Origin: Rosenbergiella gaditana
Lineage (GTDB): Bacteria > Pseudomonadota > Gammaproteobacteria > Enterobacterales > Enterobacteriaceae
NCBI RefSeq assembly: GCF_018494065.1
Contig: NZ_JABBFR010000001.1
Coordinates: 124,001-188,000, forward strand
Direction: 5' to 3'
DNA length: 64,000 nucleotides
Each line of letters starts with the position of its first letter. The first letter of the stretch is position 1. Both the position numbers and the translations under genes were made by a program. The notes below the pieces were generated by a model that searched no databases, had not been told where the DNA came from, and saw only the letters and a list, made by a program, of their open reading frames with translations. Positions 36,843 to 46,868 of this stretch are shown piece after piece.

Positions 36843-38471
36843 ATGAAATTGACTAAAAAAGTGATCGCTACGGCCGTATTGTTAGCATTAACCACCAGTG
36901 AAGCGGTAATGGCTGCGCAAGTCCCAGCCGGGGTCCAACTTGCCGATAATCAGACCCTCGTTAAGGGGAATGGTGGGGAGGTGCAGTCACTCGATCCTCA
37001 TAAAATCGAGGGCGTTCCAGAAAGTAATGTTAGCCATGACCTTTTTGAAGGTTTAGCCATTTCGAATAATCAAGGTCACGTGGTACCTGGCGTGGCGGAG
37101 AGTTGGGAGCAAAAAGATAATAAAGTTTGGACTTTCCACTTACGTAAAAATGCAAAATGGTCAAATGGTAAACCGGTTACCGCACAAGATTTCGTTTACA
37201 GCTGGCAGCGTTTAGCTGATCCGAAAACTGCTTCCCCTTATGCGAGTTTCTTGCAATATGGCCATGTCGAGAATATTGATGCGATCATCGCCGGTAAATT
37301 ACCCTCTGAGAAACTTGGCGTGAAGGCGTTAGACGCTAATACGTTACAAGTTACGCTTTCGGAGGCGATTCCCTACTTTTACAAACTGACTATCCATCCG
37401 TCATTGTCACCGGTTTATGCACCGGCTATCAAAGCTTATGGCGATCAATGGACCTCCCCGGCACATTGGGTCAGTAATGGGGCTTATACTTTAGCGAGCC
37501 ATACGGTCAATGAAAGCATTGTTGTCGTCCGTAACACCAATTATTGGGACAATGCCCACACCGTAATCAATAAAGTGACCTTCTTACCTATTTCTTCCGA
37601 GGTCACGGATGTGAACCGTTACTTCTCTGATAACGGAAGTGATATAACTTATAACAACCTGCCGATTGAGCTGTTCAAGAAATTACAGAAAAATAATCCT
37701 AAAGATCTTCATGTTGATCCCTACCTCTGCACTTACTATTACGAAATCAATAATAAGAAAGCCCCTTTCACTGATGTCAGAGTGAGAACGGCACTTAAGC
37801 TAGGCTTAGACCGGGACATCATCGTCAATAAAGTGTTGGCACAAGGCCAAACACCTGCCTACAGCTTTACCAATCCTGCGACAGATGGTATTCAGCTTGA
37901 TAAGCCAGAATGGTTCTCATGGAGCCAAGAAAAACGTAACGAAGAGGCTAAAAAATTATTACAAGAGGCGGGTTATGGTCCTAACCATCCGCTGCAATTC
38001 TCATTACTCTATAACACCTCTGACCTGCATAAAAAATTAGCCATCGCGGCAGCAGCTATTTGGAAGAAAAATATTGGTGTTAACGTTACGCTGGTTAACC
38101 AAGAGTGGAAAACCTACATTGATTCTCGCCATCAAGGCAGTTTTGATGTCGCACGTGCGGGATGGTGTGCAGACTATAACGAACCGAGTTCGTTCCTAAA
38201 CTCTATGCTGTCGAGCAGTTCAAATAATACATCGTTCTTTAAAGATGCTAATTTCGATAACCAGATTGCTAAGAGTGTTAACGCTTCAGACGAAGCAAGC
38301 CGAAGTGCTGCATACGGTCAAGCAGAGAAAATTCTGGATCAGCAATCGGGAGATATCCCAGTTTTCTATTATGCCAACACGCGCTTAGTTAAACCTTATG
38401 TCGGCGGCTATACCGGAAAAGATCCTCTCGATAATGTTTATGATAAAGATCTCTATATTATTAAGCACTAA
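36843..38471 (+). CDS. oppA: Periplasmic oligopeptide-binding protein OppA
   Basis: OppA is the periplasmic receptor of the oligopeptide ABC importer. ATG 36843 has GGAG 8 bases upstream and gives MKLTKKVIATAVLLALTTSE, a signal peptide with likely cleavage at VMA-AQ. The mature protein has the SBP_bac_5 features SLDPHKIEGVPESNVSHDLFEGL, VWTFHLRKNAKWSNGKPVTAQDFVYSW and, in the C-terminal lobe, the RAGWCADYNEPSSFLN segment that lines the peptide pocket. It leads oppABCDF. The upstream region suggests sigma-54/NtrC control. Confidence 0.95.
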   Translation: MKLTKKVIATAVLLALTTSEAVMAAQVPAGVQLADNQTLVKGNGGEVQSLDPHKIEGVPESNVSHDLFEGLAISNNQGHVVPGVAESWEQKDNKVWTFHLRKNAKWSNGKPVTAQDFVYSWQRLADPKTASPYASFLQYGHVENIDAIIAGKLPSEKLGVKALDANTLQVTLSEAIPYFYKLTIHPSLSPVYAPAIKAYGDQWTSPAHWVSNGAYTLASHTVNESIVVVRNTNYWDNAHTVINKVTFLPISSEVTDVNRYFSDNGSDITYNNLPIELFKKLQKNNPKDLHVDPYLCTYYYEINNKKAPFTDVRVRTALKLGLDRDIIVNKVLAQGQTPAYSFTNPATDGIQLDKPEWFSWSQEKRNEEAKKLLQEAGYGPNHPLQFSLLYNTSDLHKKLAIAAAAIWKKNIGVNVTLVNQEWKTYIDSRHQGSFDVARAGWCADYNEPSSFLNSMLSSSSNNTSFFKDANFDNQIAKSVNASDEASRSAAYGQAEKILDQQSGDIPVFYYANTRLVKPYVGGYTGKDPLDNVYDKDLYIIKH

Positions 38472-38538
38472 TTTTGCAGGCAATACCGGCGTGAAAGCGC
38501 CGGGTTAACTCGTTTACTTAAGCCTGATAGGTGAAGCA

Positions 38539-39459
38539 ATGTTGACATTTATTTTCCGTCGGTGTGTAGAAGCCATTCCGACCCTTTTTATACTTATTAC
38601 TATTTCATTTTTTATGATGCGTTTGGCGCCGGGGAGTCCCTTCACCAGTGAGCGCAGTCTGTCACCGGAAGTGATGGCGAATATCGAAGCCAAATACCAT
38701 CTTAATGAGCCTATCGGGCAGCAATACTTCAATTACCTTGTCCAATTAGCCCACGGTGACTTTGGTCCTTCTTTTAAATATAAAGACTATTCAGTTAACT
38801 ATTTAGTTGGCCAAGCCTTTCCAGTGTCAGCAAAATTGGGCCTTATCGCCTTTATTTTTGCATTGGTGGTGGGGGTGAGTGCGGGGATTTTTGCCGCACT
38901 AAAACAAAATAGTTGGGTGGATTATACCGTCATGGGGATAGCGATGACCGGGGTGGTGATCCCCAGCTTTGTGGTGGCTCCACTGCTGGTGATGTTGTTT
39001 GCTATTTCATTAAAATGGCTACCGGGCGGTGGCTGGAACGGTGGACAGTGGCAGTATGTGTTATTGCCAATGCTTGCATTATCACTTGCCTACATTGCGA
39101 GTATCGCGCGGATTATGCGTGGCTCAATGATCGAAGTGATGCACTCTAATTATATTCGTACCGCAAGGGCGAAAGGCCTTCCAGTCTACCGAATTGTTCT
39201 CCGTCATGCTTTACGTCCGGCGCTATTACCTGTCATTTCCTATATGGGGCCTGCCTTCGTGGGGATTATCACCGGTTCAATGGTGATTGAGTCAATCTTT
39301 GGTTTGCCTGGAATTGGACAACTTTTTGTTAATGGTGCACTAAACCGTGATTATTCTCTGGTCATGAGCCTGACGATTTTAGTTGGTGTTTTAACAATAG
39401 TATTTAATGCGATTGTTGACGTGCTTTATGCCGTTATTGATCCAAAAATTCGTTATTAA
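38539..39459 (+). CDS. oppB: Oligopeptide ABC transporter permease OppB
   Basis: OppB is one of the two membrane subunits of the importer. It has six hydrophobic segments, begins MLTFIFRRCVEAIPTLFIL, and has the cytoplasmic EAA loop ARAKGLPVYRIVLRHALRPALLP that docks to the ATPase. The length of 306 is that of E. coli OppB. It follows oppA by 67 bases and precedes oppC by 13. Confidence 0.95.
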   Translation: MLTFIFRRCVEAIPTLFILITISFFMMRLAPGSPFTSERSLSPEVMANIEAKYHLNEPIGQQYFNYLVQLAHGDFGPSFKYKDYSVNYLVGQAFPVSAKLGLIAFIFALVVGVSAGIFAALKQNSWVDYTVMGIAMTGVVIPSFVVAPLLVMLFAISLKWLPGGGWNGGQWQYVLLPMLALSLAYIASIARIMRGSMIEVMHSNYIRTARAKGLPVYRIVLRHALRPALLPVISYMGPAFVGIITGSMVIESIFGLPGIGQLFVNGALNRDYSLVMSLTILVGVLTIVFNAIVDVLYAVIDPKIRY

Positions 39460-39472
39460 GCTGGAGACCGGC

Positions 39473-40381
39473 ATGTTAGCAAGTAAAAAAAATAGTCAGG
39501 CGGTCGAAGCTTTTACAGAGCAACTCGATATCGAAGGGCGTAGTTTATGGCAAGATGCCCGCCGACGCTTTATTCATAATCGCGCAGCACTATTCAGTCT
39601 GATTGTGTTGTTATTTATTGTATTATTTGTCATTTTTGCGCCAATTTTATCCTCATTTGCCTATGACGATACTGATTGGTCAATGATGTCTGCAGCACCC
39701 GACATGGTATCTAAACACTATTTTGGTACCGACTCTTCTGGCCGTGATTTGCTGGTCCGTGTAGCGATTGGCGGAAGAATATCGTTAATGGTGGGCGTTG
39801 CATCAGCCATTATTGCTGTTATCGTGGGCACCTTTTACGGTTCGTTGGCCGGCTATTCAGGCGGAAAAGTTGACGCAGTCATGATGCGCATACTGGAAAT
39901 TCTTAACTCTTTTCCTTTTATGTTCTTCGTTATTTTGCTGGTCACCTTTTTTGGTCGCAATATCCTGTTGATATTCGTCGCGATAGGCATGGTCTCATGG
40001 CTTGATATGGCTCGTATTGTCCGTGGACAAACGTTAGGTCTTAAGCGCAAAGAATTCATCGAAGCGGCACAAGTGGGCGGGGTATCAACGGTAAATATCG
40101 TTATACGCCATATTGTACCTAACGTACTAGGTGTGGTGGTGGTCTATGCCTCATTGCTGGTACCCAGTATGATTTTGTTCGAGTCATTCTTAAGCTTTTT
40201 AGGTCTGGGTACACAAGAGCCACTGAGTAGTTGGGGAGCGCTGCTGAGTGATGGGGCAAACTCAATGGAAGTCTCTCCTTGGTTATTGATGTTCCCGGCG
40301 GGATTCTTAGTTGTCACACTGTTCTGTTTTAATTTTATCGGCGATGGCTTACGCGATGCGCTTGATCCTAAAGACCGCTAG
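39473..40381 (+). CDS. oppC: Oligopeptide ABC transporter permease OppC
   Basis: OppC is the partner permease of OppB. From ATG 39473, which has GGAG upstream, the product begins MLASKKNSQAVEAF as in E. coli. It has a long cytoplasmic N terminus, six membrane segments, the YFGTDSSGRDLLVRVAIGGRISL block and the EAA loop EAAQVGGVSTVNIVIRHIVPN. The longer in-frame start at 39407 would overlap oppB and is rejected. Confidence 0.95.
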   Translation: MLASKKNSQAVEAFTEQLDIEGRSLWQDARRRFIHNRAALFSLIVLLFIVLFVIFAPILSSFAYDDTDWSMMSAAPDMVSKHYFGTDSSGRDLLVRVAIGGRISLMVGVASAIIAVIVGTFYGSLAGYSGGKVDAVMMRILEILNSFPFMFFVILLVTFFGRNILLIFVAIGMVSWLDMARIVRGQTLGLKRKEFIEAAQVGGVSTVNIVIRHIVPNVLGVVVVYASLLVPSMILFESFLSFLGLGTQEPLSSWGALLSDGANSMEVSPWLLMFPAGFLVVTLFCFNFIGDGLRDALDPKDR

Positions 40382-40389
40382 GAGGAACG

Positions 40390-41376
40390 ATGACTTCATT
40401 AACACAGCACCCATTACTACTTGATGTTAAAGATTTACGCGTCACTTTTAGTACGCATGATGGAGACGTCACGGCCGTCAATGATCTGAATTTTTCACTT
40501 AAACCGGGAGAGACGCTAGGCATCGTTGGCGAGTCAGGTTCCGGAAAATCACAAACCGCCTTTGCGCTGATGGGGTTATTGGCCAAGAATGGCCGTATCG
40601 GTGGTTCAGCACGTTTTAATGGCCAAGAGATCCTTAATCTCCCTGAAGCCCAGTTAAACCGACTGCGTGCTGAAGAAGTGGCCATGATTTTTCAAGACCC
40701 GATGACCTCCCTCAATCCCTATATGAAAGTCGGTGATCAGCTTGTTGAGGTATTGTGCCTCCATAAAGGGCTAAGTAAGAAAGAGGCATTTAAACACTCT
40801 TTACAGATGTTGGACGCGGTCAAAATGCCGGAAGCACAGAAGAGGATGGCAATGTATCCTCATGAGTTTTCAGGAGGGATGCGTCAACGTGTTATGATCG
40901 CGATGGCACTGCTCTGCCAGCCAAAACTACTGATTGCTGATGAACCTACCACAGCATTAGATGTGACGGTTCAAGCGCAAATCATGACATTATTGAACGA
41001 GCTAAAACAAGAATTTAATACTGCTATTATCATGATTACGCATGATCTCGGGGTGGTCGCGGGCATTTGTGACAAAGTACTGGTGATGTATGCTGGCCGG
41101 ACCATGGAGTACGGTAGCGCTCGAGATATTTTCTATCGACCCGTGCATCCTTACTCACAAGGTCTGCTTAACGCTGTACCGCGTTTAGATAGCGATGCGG
41201 AGAGTTTACTGACCATCCCAGGTAATCCCCCTAATTTATTGCGTCTCCCTAGCGGTTGTCCTTTCCAGCCACGATGCGCTTATGCAACCGAGACCTGTCG
41301 CCAGTCGCCACAACTCGAAGCCTTTGCATCGGGTCGTCTACGCGCTTGTCACCACCCTCTGGAGGTCGCACGATGA
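40390..41376 (+). CDS. oppD: Oligopeptide ABC transporter ATPase OppD
   Basis: OppD is one of two cytoplasmic ATPases. It shows Walker A GESGSGKSQ, the Q-loop MIFQDPMTSLNP, the signature FSGGMRQRVMIAMAL, Walker B LLIADEPTTALDVT and the C-terminal oligopeptide-transporter domain with CPFQPRC. Relatives carry an iron-sulfur cluster bound by the C-terminal cysteines (CPFQPRCAYATETC ... CHHP). An AGGAGG site precedes the start. Its stop overlaps the oppF start (ATGA). Confidence 0.95.
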   Translation: MTSLTQHPLLLDVKDLRVTFSTHDGDVTAVNDLNFSLKPGETLGIVGESGSGKSQTAFALMGLLAKNGRIGGSARFNGQEILNLPEAQLNRLRAEEVAMIFQDPMTSLNPYMKVGDQLVEVLCLHKGLSKKEAFKHSLQMLDAVKMPEAQKRMAMYPHEFSGGMRQRVMIAMALLCQPKLLIADEPTTALDVTVQAQIMTLLNELKQEFNTAIIMITHDLGVVAGICDKVLVMYAGRTMEYGSARDIFYRPVHPYSQGLLNAVPRLDSDAESLLTIPGNPPNLLRLPSGCPFQPRCAYATETCRQSPQLEAFASGRLRACHHPLEVAR

Positions 41377-42380
41377 ACGATATCGCGCTACAAGATAGAA
41401 AAGTTTTACTCGAAATAGCTGACTTACGTGTGCATTTTGATCTTAACGACGGCAAGCAGTGGTTCTGGCAGCCCAAGAAAAGTGTAAAGGCTGTAGACGG
41501 CGTTAGCTTACGGCTTTACGAAGGAGAAACCTTAGGCGTGGTCGGGGAATCCGGCTGTGGCAAATCTACACTTGCCCGTGCCATTATTGGTTTAGTGAAA
41601 GCCAAGGGTGGACGTGTCACATGGCTGGGGCGCGATTTATTGGGGCAAGATGAAAAGGCCTGGCGTGAAGCCCGTACGGATATACAGATGATTTTCCAAG
41701 ATCCGCTCGCGTCCTTAAATCCACGCATGACAGTGGGCGATATCATCGCTGAGCCGTTAAGAACCTATTATCCAAAAATGGCTAAACGTGAAGTGAGCGA
41801 GAAAGTCCGTGCCATGATGATGAAGGTGGGACTACTGCCTAACTTAATTAACCGCTATCCTCATGAATTTTCAGGAGGGCAGTGTCAACGTATTGGGATA
41901 GCGCGTGCGCTGATCTTAGAGCCAAAATTGGTCATTTGTGATGAGCCTGTGTCGGCACTGGACGTCTCTATCCAAGCGCAAGTCGTGAATCTTTTACAGA
42001 AATTACAGCGAGAAATGGGGCTATCGCTTATTTTTATTGCTCATGACTTATCGGTAGTTAAACACATCTCTGACCGCGTCTTGGTGATGTATCTAGGTCA
42101 TGCTGTGGAGCTGGGGACTTATGATCAAGTGTATCATCAGCCTCTGCATCCTTACACGCAAGCCTTGATGTCGGCAGTACCGATTCCTGACCCAGATAAA
42201 GAGTTAATAAAGCAGGTGCAATTACTTGAAGGTGAGCTTCCTTCTCCCATCGATCCGCCTTCAGGGTGTGTCTTCCGTACACGTTGTCCACAGGCGGTGG
42301 CAGAGTGCGCAAAGACTCGACCTGTACTGGAAGGCAGCTTCAGTCATGCCGTCTCTTGTTTAAAAGTCGATCCGCTCTAA
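41373..42380 (+). CDS. oppF: Oligopeptide ABC transporter ATPase OppF
   Basis: OppF is the second ATPase of the importer. ATG 41373 overlaps the oppD stop by the ATGA junction, with GGAGGT upstream, so translation is coupled; the longer frame from 41256 lies inside oppD. Walker A is GESGCGKST, the Q-loop MIFQDPLASLNP, the signature FSGGQCQRIGIARAL and Walker B LVICDEPVSALDVS. Cysteines near the C terminus (FRTRCPQAVAEC) match those of OppD. A terminator follows. Confidence 0.95.
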   Translation: MNDIALQDRKVLLEIADLRVHFDLNDGKQWFWQPKKSVKAVDGVSLRLYEGETLGVVGESGCGKSTLARAIIGLVKAKGGRVTWLGRDLLGQDEKAWREARTDIQMIFQDPLASLNPRMTVGDIIAEPLRTYYPKMAKREVSEKVRAMMMKVGLLPNLINRYPHEFSGGQCQRIGIARALILEPKLVICDEPVSALDVSIQAQVVNLLQKLQREMGLSLIFIAHDLSVVKHISDRVLVMYLGHAVELGTYDQVYHQPLHPYTQALMSAVPIPDPDKELIKQVQLLEGELPSPIDPPSGCVFRTRCPQAVAECAKTRPVLEGSFSHAVSCLKVDPL

Positions 42381-42383
42381 CTA

Positions 42384-42413
42384 AAAACGCCCTAGTTTCG
42401 GCTAGGGCGTTTT
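42384..42413. terminator. Bidirectional terminator between oppF and yciU
   Basis: A 12-bp stem (AAAACGCCCTAG / CTAGGGCGTTTT) with flanking A and T runs lies between the convergent genes. Confidence 0.85.
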
Positions 42414-42422
42414 AGGAATGAC

Positions 42423-42746
42423 TTATTCTCGCCACAAGATATGGCAGAGTTTATGGTCTTTTTCTCTACACAGCAGGATCCGGGCAAAAATATCGGTAAT
42501 AGGCGCGTCTTCATCTTCGCCTAATCCAATCACGACTTCAGCGAAGAAGTCTGGATTTAAGTCAAAATCAACATGTTCTTCCCAATCAGCTGAAGGATCG
42601 TGAAGTTCTGCGCCTCCGCGTGATTCAAATTGCAGATTGAAAAGGAGAGTGTCTGCAGGGTCTAAATTATCGGCGGCCAGTTCCAAGAAAATATCATAGG
42701 CTTGTTCAAGTGTTTCATCTTCGGTGAGGCGATTGTTTAAATCCAT
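42423..42746 (-). CDS. yciU: UPF0263 family protein YciU (HI1450-like DNA mimic fold)
   Basis: From ATG 42746, preceded by AGGTCACTT, this is a 107-residue acidic protein ([20 protein letters not shown], ending [14 protein letters not shown]), nearly identical in many stretches to E. coli YciU. The family includes H. influenzae HI1450, proposed to mimic double-stranded DNA and bind HU; that role is only inferred here. The frame runs upstream to 42860, inside cls, without homology. Confidence 0.9.
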   Translation of the reverse strand: MDLNNRLTEDETLEQAYDIFLELAADNLDPADTLLFNLQFESRGGAELHDPSADWEEHVDFDLNPDFFAEVVIGLGEDEDAPITDIFARILLCREKDHKLCHILWRE

Positions 42747-42790
42747 AAGTGACCTAGTTATTTTCAGTGGGAGATGCGAATTAGGCTGTT

Positions 42791-44257
42791 TTACAATAAT
42801 GGACTTAAGAAGTAAAACAATCGTTCGACAATTCGTTTCCAATAAGGGCGATGTAACCACTTTTCTCTAGAGAGTAGGGTTGAGCGAGCAATATAATCAC
42901 GTTGTACACAATCCAGATCATGACCAAAATCGATATCGTCAATCACTAAGGTAATTTCAAAGTTTAACCATAAGCTGCGCATATCCAAATTGACCGTCCC
43001 GATCAGGCTGAGCTCGCCGTCTATTAATACACTTTTGGTATGCAGCAAATCCTCTTCGAAAAGGTAGATATTCACGCCAGCATCCAGTAACTCGGTAAAA
43101 AAAGCCCGACTTGCCCACCCAACCAGTAAAGAATCATTTTTCTTCGGTACAATCAAGCTTACCTCCACACCACGCAGTGCCGCAGTGCAGATGGCATGCA
43201 AAAGATCATCACTGGGAACGAAATAAGGCGTCGTCATGATCAGGCTTCTGCGCGCGGCATAGATAGCCGTTAATAACGCTTGATGAATAAGATCTTCAGG
43301 AAATCCTGGGCCAGAAGCAATGACATGGATAGTATGTCCAGAGGATTGTTCAAACGGCATACTCACGCGTTCTGGTAGCGGGGGAAGCACTCTTTCGCCA
43401 GTTTCGATTTCCCAGTCACAGGAATAGACAATTCCTAACGTTGTGGCGACAGGCCCTTCCATGCGAGCCATTAAGTCAATCCACTGACCGACGCCAGCGT
43501 CTTGCTTAAAGAAGCGTGGGTCAACCATATTCATACTGCCTGTATAGGCGATTGCGTTATCAATTAAGACGATTTTTCTGTGCTGGCGTAAATCTAAACG
43601 ACGGAGAAAGAAGCGGAAAATATTGACCGGTAGCGCTTGAACCACGTCAATGCCTGCATGACGCATACGTTCAGGCCACGTACTTTTAAAGAACTGGCGA
43701 CTTCCTGCACAGTCAAGTAACACTCGGCAGCTGACACCGCGACGGGCTGCGCTGATGAGTGCATTCGCGACATGATCGCTTTTTCCTCCGGGTTGCCAAA
43801 TGTAGAAAACCATTTCAATACTATGGTGAGCAAGGTTGATATCACGGATTAGCGCAGTCATAACGTCTTGTGCGCTGGTAAGGAGTTGCAGCTGATTTCC
43901 TTTTACCCCCGGGATACCTTGACGATTTTCGCAAAGATTAAACAGGCTAGTGGCAACATCACTGGTGTGGCTGGCAAAAATATGTTGGCAGCTTTTTAAG
44001 TCCTGAAGCCATTGAGCAGTCGCTGGCCACATGCTGCGTGCACGTTCAGCACGGCGTCTGCCTAGATATAATTCGCCAAAGGCAATATAGGCAATCACGC
44101 CTAACAGAGGGAGAAAGAAAATAATGAGTAACCAGACCATGGAGGAAGAGACTGTTCGGCGCTTTATGAGAATTCTGACGGTAACACTCGCAATCAATAG
44201 CCAATAGCTAAAAAGAATGACACCATTTAATACGCCATAAAAAGTCGCTGAGGTCAT
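42791..44257 (-). CDS. cls: Cardiolipin synthase A
   Basis: ClsA condenses two phosphatidylglycerols to cardiolipin at the inner membrane. Two membrane segments lie at the N terminus (about 8-28 and 40-60). Two phospholipase D motifs follow: [16 protein letters not shown] (around residue 225) and [16 protein letters not shown] (around 403). The length of 488 residues and the YFLSPLL end match the 486-residue E. coli enzyme. yciU lies 44 bases downstream. kch, next to cls in E. coli, is missing. Confidence 0.95.
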   Translation of the reverse strand: MTSATFYGVLNGVILFSYWLLIASVTVRILIKRRTVSSSMVWLLIIFFLPLLGVIAYIAFGELYLGRRRAERARSMWPATAQWLQDLKSCQHIFASHTSDVATSLFNLCENRQGIPGVKGNQLQLLTSAQDVMTALIRDINLAHHSIEMVFYIWQPGGKSDHVANALISAARRGVSCRVLLDCAGSRQFFKSTWPERMRHAGIDVVQALPVNIFRFFLRRLDLRQHRKIVLIDNAIAYTGSMNMVDPRFFKQDAGVGQWIDLMARMEGPVATTLGIVYSCDWEIETGERVLPPLPERVSMPFEQSSGHTIHVIASGPGFPEDLIHQALLTAIYAARRSLIMTTPYFVPSDDLLHAICTAALRGVEVSLIVPKKNDSLLVGWASRAFFTELLDAGVNIYLFEEDLLHTKSVLIDGELSLIGTVNLDMRSLWLNFEITLVIDDIDFGHDLDCVQRDYIARSTLLSREKWLHRPYWKRIVERLFYFLSPLL

Positions 44258-44550
44258 AGTTCTAATTGAATTCCCAAGAAAAGTTGAGTGTAGTGTACGT
44301 GGAGTATAGGGAATGTAAACCTATTCTATTTTTTTACCCTGAAAGAGAATTAATCTGAAAATAGGGGTAAAGAAAGAGATAAGATTGAAGCAGATCCAGC
44401 GAAATAAGCAATATAGTTAACTAGAAATAGCGAATAAACTGCTTATTAGTTATGTGATTTATGTGATTATGGGAAAGGTCACCCTCTTGCGTGTTCACTC
44501 ATCGCGGAGAGGAAAACCCTGACTTCTCCGCTGAGTGGTGTTTGAACGGA
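44258..44550. other. Intergenic region between yciI and cls
   Basis: No gene is seen. It holds the cls promoter region. A hairpin (GCGGAGA / TCTCCGC, 44504-44531) just after the yciI stop has no T run and may be only a partial terminator. E. coli kch would lie here. Confidence 0.5.
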
Positions 44551-44847
44551 TTAAAATACGCGTTTAAAAGGTCGTACGGTAACGGTTTGATAGATACCCG
44601 CCGCAACGTAAGGATCATCATTCGCCCAAGTTTGTGCCTGGTCTAATGACAGAAACTCGGCGATGATCACTGAACCTGAAAACCCTGCATGCCCAGCGTC
44701 TTCACTATCGACAATTGGCATAGGTCCTGCGGTCACGAGACGGTCCTCATCTTTTAAAATCTGTAAGCGGGCGAGATGGGCTGCTCGCACACTAAGACGC
44801 TTTTCTAATGAATCTTTGTTATCTTCCGCGTAAATGACGTAAAGCAC
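44551..44847 (-). CDS. yciI: YciI family protein
   Basis: This 98-residue ferredoxin-like protein ([51 protein letters not shown]) matches E. coli YciI. Distant relatives include a chlorohydroquinone-processing lyase with a His-Asp pair, so an enzyme is likely, but the substrate is unknown. It is divergent from tonB, and the two share about 170 bases of regulatory DNA. Confidence 0.9.
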   Translation of the reverse strand: MLYVIYAEDNKDSLEKRLSVRAAHLARLQILKDEDRLVTAGPMPIVDSEDAGHAGFSGSVIIAEFLSLDQAQTWANDDPYVAAGIYQTVTVRPFKRVF

Positions 44848-44957
44848 AGGGATACCTTTGTGGGTAGGGTAAAAGAGGGAAGTTACTGCAATATGACGCA
44901 GCGCGCAATTAAAAGCTGAGGATATTAAATTTCTTTGACTGTAATGAAAACGGCATT

Positions 44958-44976
44958 GAAACTGATTGTTATTTGC
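44958..44976 (+). promoter_or_regulatory. Fur box candidate upstream of tonB
   Basis: Read on the minus strand, GCAAATAACAATCAGTTTC matches 13 of 19 positions of the Fur consensus. It lies about 40 bases before the tonB start; tonB is Fur-repressed in enterobacteria. Confidence 0.5.
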
Positions 44977-45014
44977 ATTTAGAATGGCGATAACCCGTTG
45001 AGCGAAAGAATACT

Positions 45015-45791
45015 ATGAGCAGTCTAACCGAAGAGTTACCTAAACGTGGATCGATTGCGATAATCGTCTCTATTGCATTGCATGGTGCAGTGATTGCAGG
45101 ATTACTGTATGCCTCAATCAACCACGACTTCCAGTTACCGCCTCCCCAGCAGGCCATTAACGTCTCCTTGGTCGCGCCAGAAGTTCAACCTGAGCTTGCC
45201 GCTAAAAGTGCGCCTGCTGCTACCCAACCGGTATCGACCGCGGAGCAAACGCCTGTACCACAAGTTGAGCAACCTCCAGTGGAACAGAAAGTCGCAATAC
45301 CTGTAGAAAAACCTAAGCCCAAACCGGTAAAAAAAGTGGTTCATAAACCGGTCCATCATGAGAAACCCAAACCTGTGGTGCATAAACCGGTAGAAAAGCC
45401 GGTCGAACATAAAACGCCGCCGACGGAAGATAACCCGTTTAATCAGCGCAATACGCAGCCTCAAACGCGCGCTCAAACGGCACCGCAGAAATCGACCGAC
45501 CAGCAAAAAAGTGTCTCAGAGGGTAAGCCTCAGCGCTTAGCGACGGTCAATCCAGCTTATCCTGCGCGAGCATTGGCATTGCACGTAGAAGGCCGAGTAC
45601 GCGTTAAATTTGATGTTGATAATAATGGTGCGGTGGACAATATTGAAATTGTCTCGGCTGACCCGAGAGGAATGTTTGAGCGGGAAGTCAGACAAGCGAT
45701 AAAACGTTGGCGTTATGCTCCCGGTCGTCCTGCGCAAGGACAAACCTATAATATTATCTTTAAAATCGATGGCAGTTCATCAATCGAGTAA
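45015..45791 (+). CDS. tonB: Energy transducer TonB
   Basis: TonB couples the ExbB-ExbD proton motor to outer membrane siderophore and vitamin B12 receptors. It has an N-terminal membrane anchor (about residues 15-33, IAIIVSIALHGAVIAGLLYA), a proline-rich periplasmic spacer with Glu-Pro and Lys-Pro runs (about 65-140) and a C-terminal domain, from PAYPARALALHVEGRVRVKFDV to QAIKRWRYAPGRPAQG. The length of 258 residues is a little above the 239 of E. coli, because of the spacer. A terminator follows. Confidence 0.95.
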   Translation: MSSLTEELPKRGSIAIIVSIALHGAVIAGLLYASINHDFQLPPPQQAINVSLVAPEVQPELAAKSAPAATQPVSTAEQTPVPQVEQPPVEQKVAIPVEKPKPKPVKKVVHKPVHHEKPKPVVHKPVEKPVEHKTPPTEDNPFNQRNTQPQTRAQTAPQKSTDQQKSVSEGKPQRLATVNPAYPARALALHVEGRVRVKFDVDNNGAVDNIEIVSADPRGMFEREVRQAIKRWRYAPGRPAQGQTYNIIFKIDGSSSIE

Positions 45792-45795
45792 TATT

Positions 45796-45823
45796 CAAAG
45801 CGTGAAAGAACCTTCACGCTTTG
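45796..45823. terminator. Terminator between tonB and yciA
   Basis: A perfect 11-bp stem (CAAAGCGTGAA / TTCACGCTTTG, loop AGAACC) lies between the converging genes; T runs are short on both sides. Confidence 0.7.
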
Positions 45824-45835
45824 TTAAGAGGGCGT

Positions 45836-46252
45836 TTAGTGGTGAAGCCCTTGGATATGTTCTGGAAGTGAGCGAGGCTTACCTTGCTCATCTACTGCCA
45901 CATAGATGAATACCGCTTCAGTAGTACAATAACGTTGGCCAATTGGTTCTGAAGAAACCTTCTTAATCCATACTTCAACATTAATCGTGATTGAACTATT
46001 GCCAGTCTTAATGCAGCGAGCATAACAGCTGACTACATCACCTACGGCAACCGGCTTAAGGAAGGTCATACCATCGACACGCACGGTCACGACTCGGCCT
46101 TCTGCAATCTCCTTAGCCAGTATCGCTCCCCCCATATCCATTTGTGACATTACCCAACCGCCAAAGATATCACCATTGGCATTTGTATCGGCTGGCATGG
46201 CTAGGGTACGTAGTACCATCTCACCTTGCGGGCTTCTTGTTATTTCGCTCAT
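45836..46252 (-). CDS. yciA: Acyl-CoA thioesterase YciA
   Basis: YciA is a hotdog-fold thioesterase with broad acyl-CoA specificity. The catalytic block ADTNANGDIFGGWVMSQMD is at about residues 20-38, followed by VTVRVDGMTFLKPVAVGDVV. From ATG 46252 (GGAG 7 bases upstream) the product is 138 residues; the frame begins five codons earlier. It is the last gene of yciC-yciB-yciA, a cluster often linked to membrane lipid homeostasis. Confidence 0.93.
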   Translation of the reverse strand: MSEITRSPQGEMVLRTLAMPADTNANGDIFGGWVMSQMDMGGAILAKEIAEGRVVTVRVDGMTFLKPVAVGDVVSCYARCIKTGNSSITINVEVWIKKVSSEPIGQRYCTTEAVFIYVAVDEQGKPRSLPEHIQGLHH

Positions 46253-46290
46253 CACATTGCTCCACAATATAGTTATTTTATCATTCGCGG

Positions 46291-46827
46291 TTATTTATTG
46301 GTCTGTGGCATATGACGCCAGATAAAAAGCCCATTCAGTAAGGTGAACACAACGGTCAAGATAGTCAAACCAAACATCTTAAAGTTCACCCATACCGATT
46401 CGGGTAGCCAGAAGGCGACATAGACGTTGAGTAAGCCACAAAAAATGAAAAACAGAACCCATGCATAGGTCAACTTGCGCCAAAGGCTGTCGGGTAGTTG
46501 TAAGTCTTTACCTAACATCGACTGAATGATCGGTTTCTTCATGAAAAATTGGCTATAGAGTAGGGCCAAAGCAAAGATGCCGTAGATCGCCGTTACTTTC
46601 CATTTTATAAACTCGTTATTGTGAAAAATGAGGGTGAGTGAACCGAAAAGAGTCACCAAGATAAAGGTCACCCAAGTCATCTTCTCAATTTTGCGATAGA
46701 TAAACCACGTTGCAATGAGAGTCAGGGCTGAAGCGATAATCAATGCTCCTGAAGCCACGAAGATATCGTACAGCTTGTAACATATATAAAAAGCGACTAA
46801 AGGTAAAAAATCGAGTAACTGTTTCAT
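46291..46827 (-). CDS. yciB: Inner membrane protein YciB (IspZ)
   Basis: The 178-residue protein has five hydrophobic segments and the family blocks [49 protein letters not shown] and ending LFIWRHMPQ. It is the intracellular septation protein A family; in E. coli it interacts with elongasome and divisome proteins and affects envelope integrity. It lies between yciC and yciA. Confidence 0.93.
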   Translation of the reverse strand: MKQLLDFLPLVAFYICYKLYDIFVASGALIIASALTLIATWFIYRKIEKMTWVTFILVTLFGSLTLIFHNNEFIKWKVTAIYGIFALALLYSQFFMKKPIIQSMLGKDLQLPDSLWRKLTYAWVLFFIFCGLLNVYVAFWLPESVWVNFKMFGLTILTVVFTLLNGLFIWRHMPQTNK

Positions 46828-46868
46828 TTTTATGTCCTAAAGCAGCCTAACATTAGGCTGCAAGGTGA

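Noticed and set aside
39407-39472. Longer oppC start at 39407
   Set aside because: It overlaps the end of oppB in another frame and lacks a ribosome site; the start at 39473 has both family match and GGAG.
45135-45506. An arginine-rich 123-codon frame antisense to tonB
   Set aside because: It is the mirror of the Pro/Lys-rich repeat of TonB; the low-complexity spacer keeps the other strand open.
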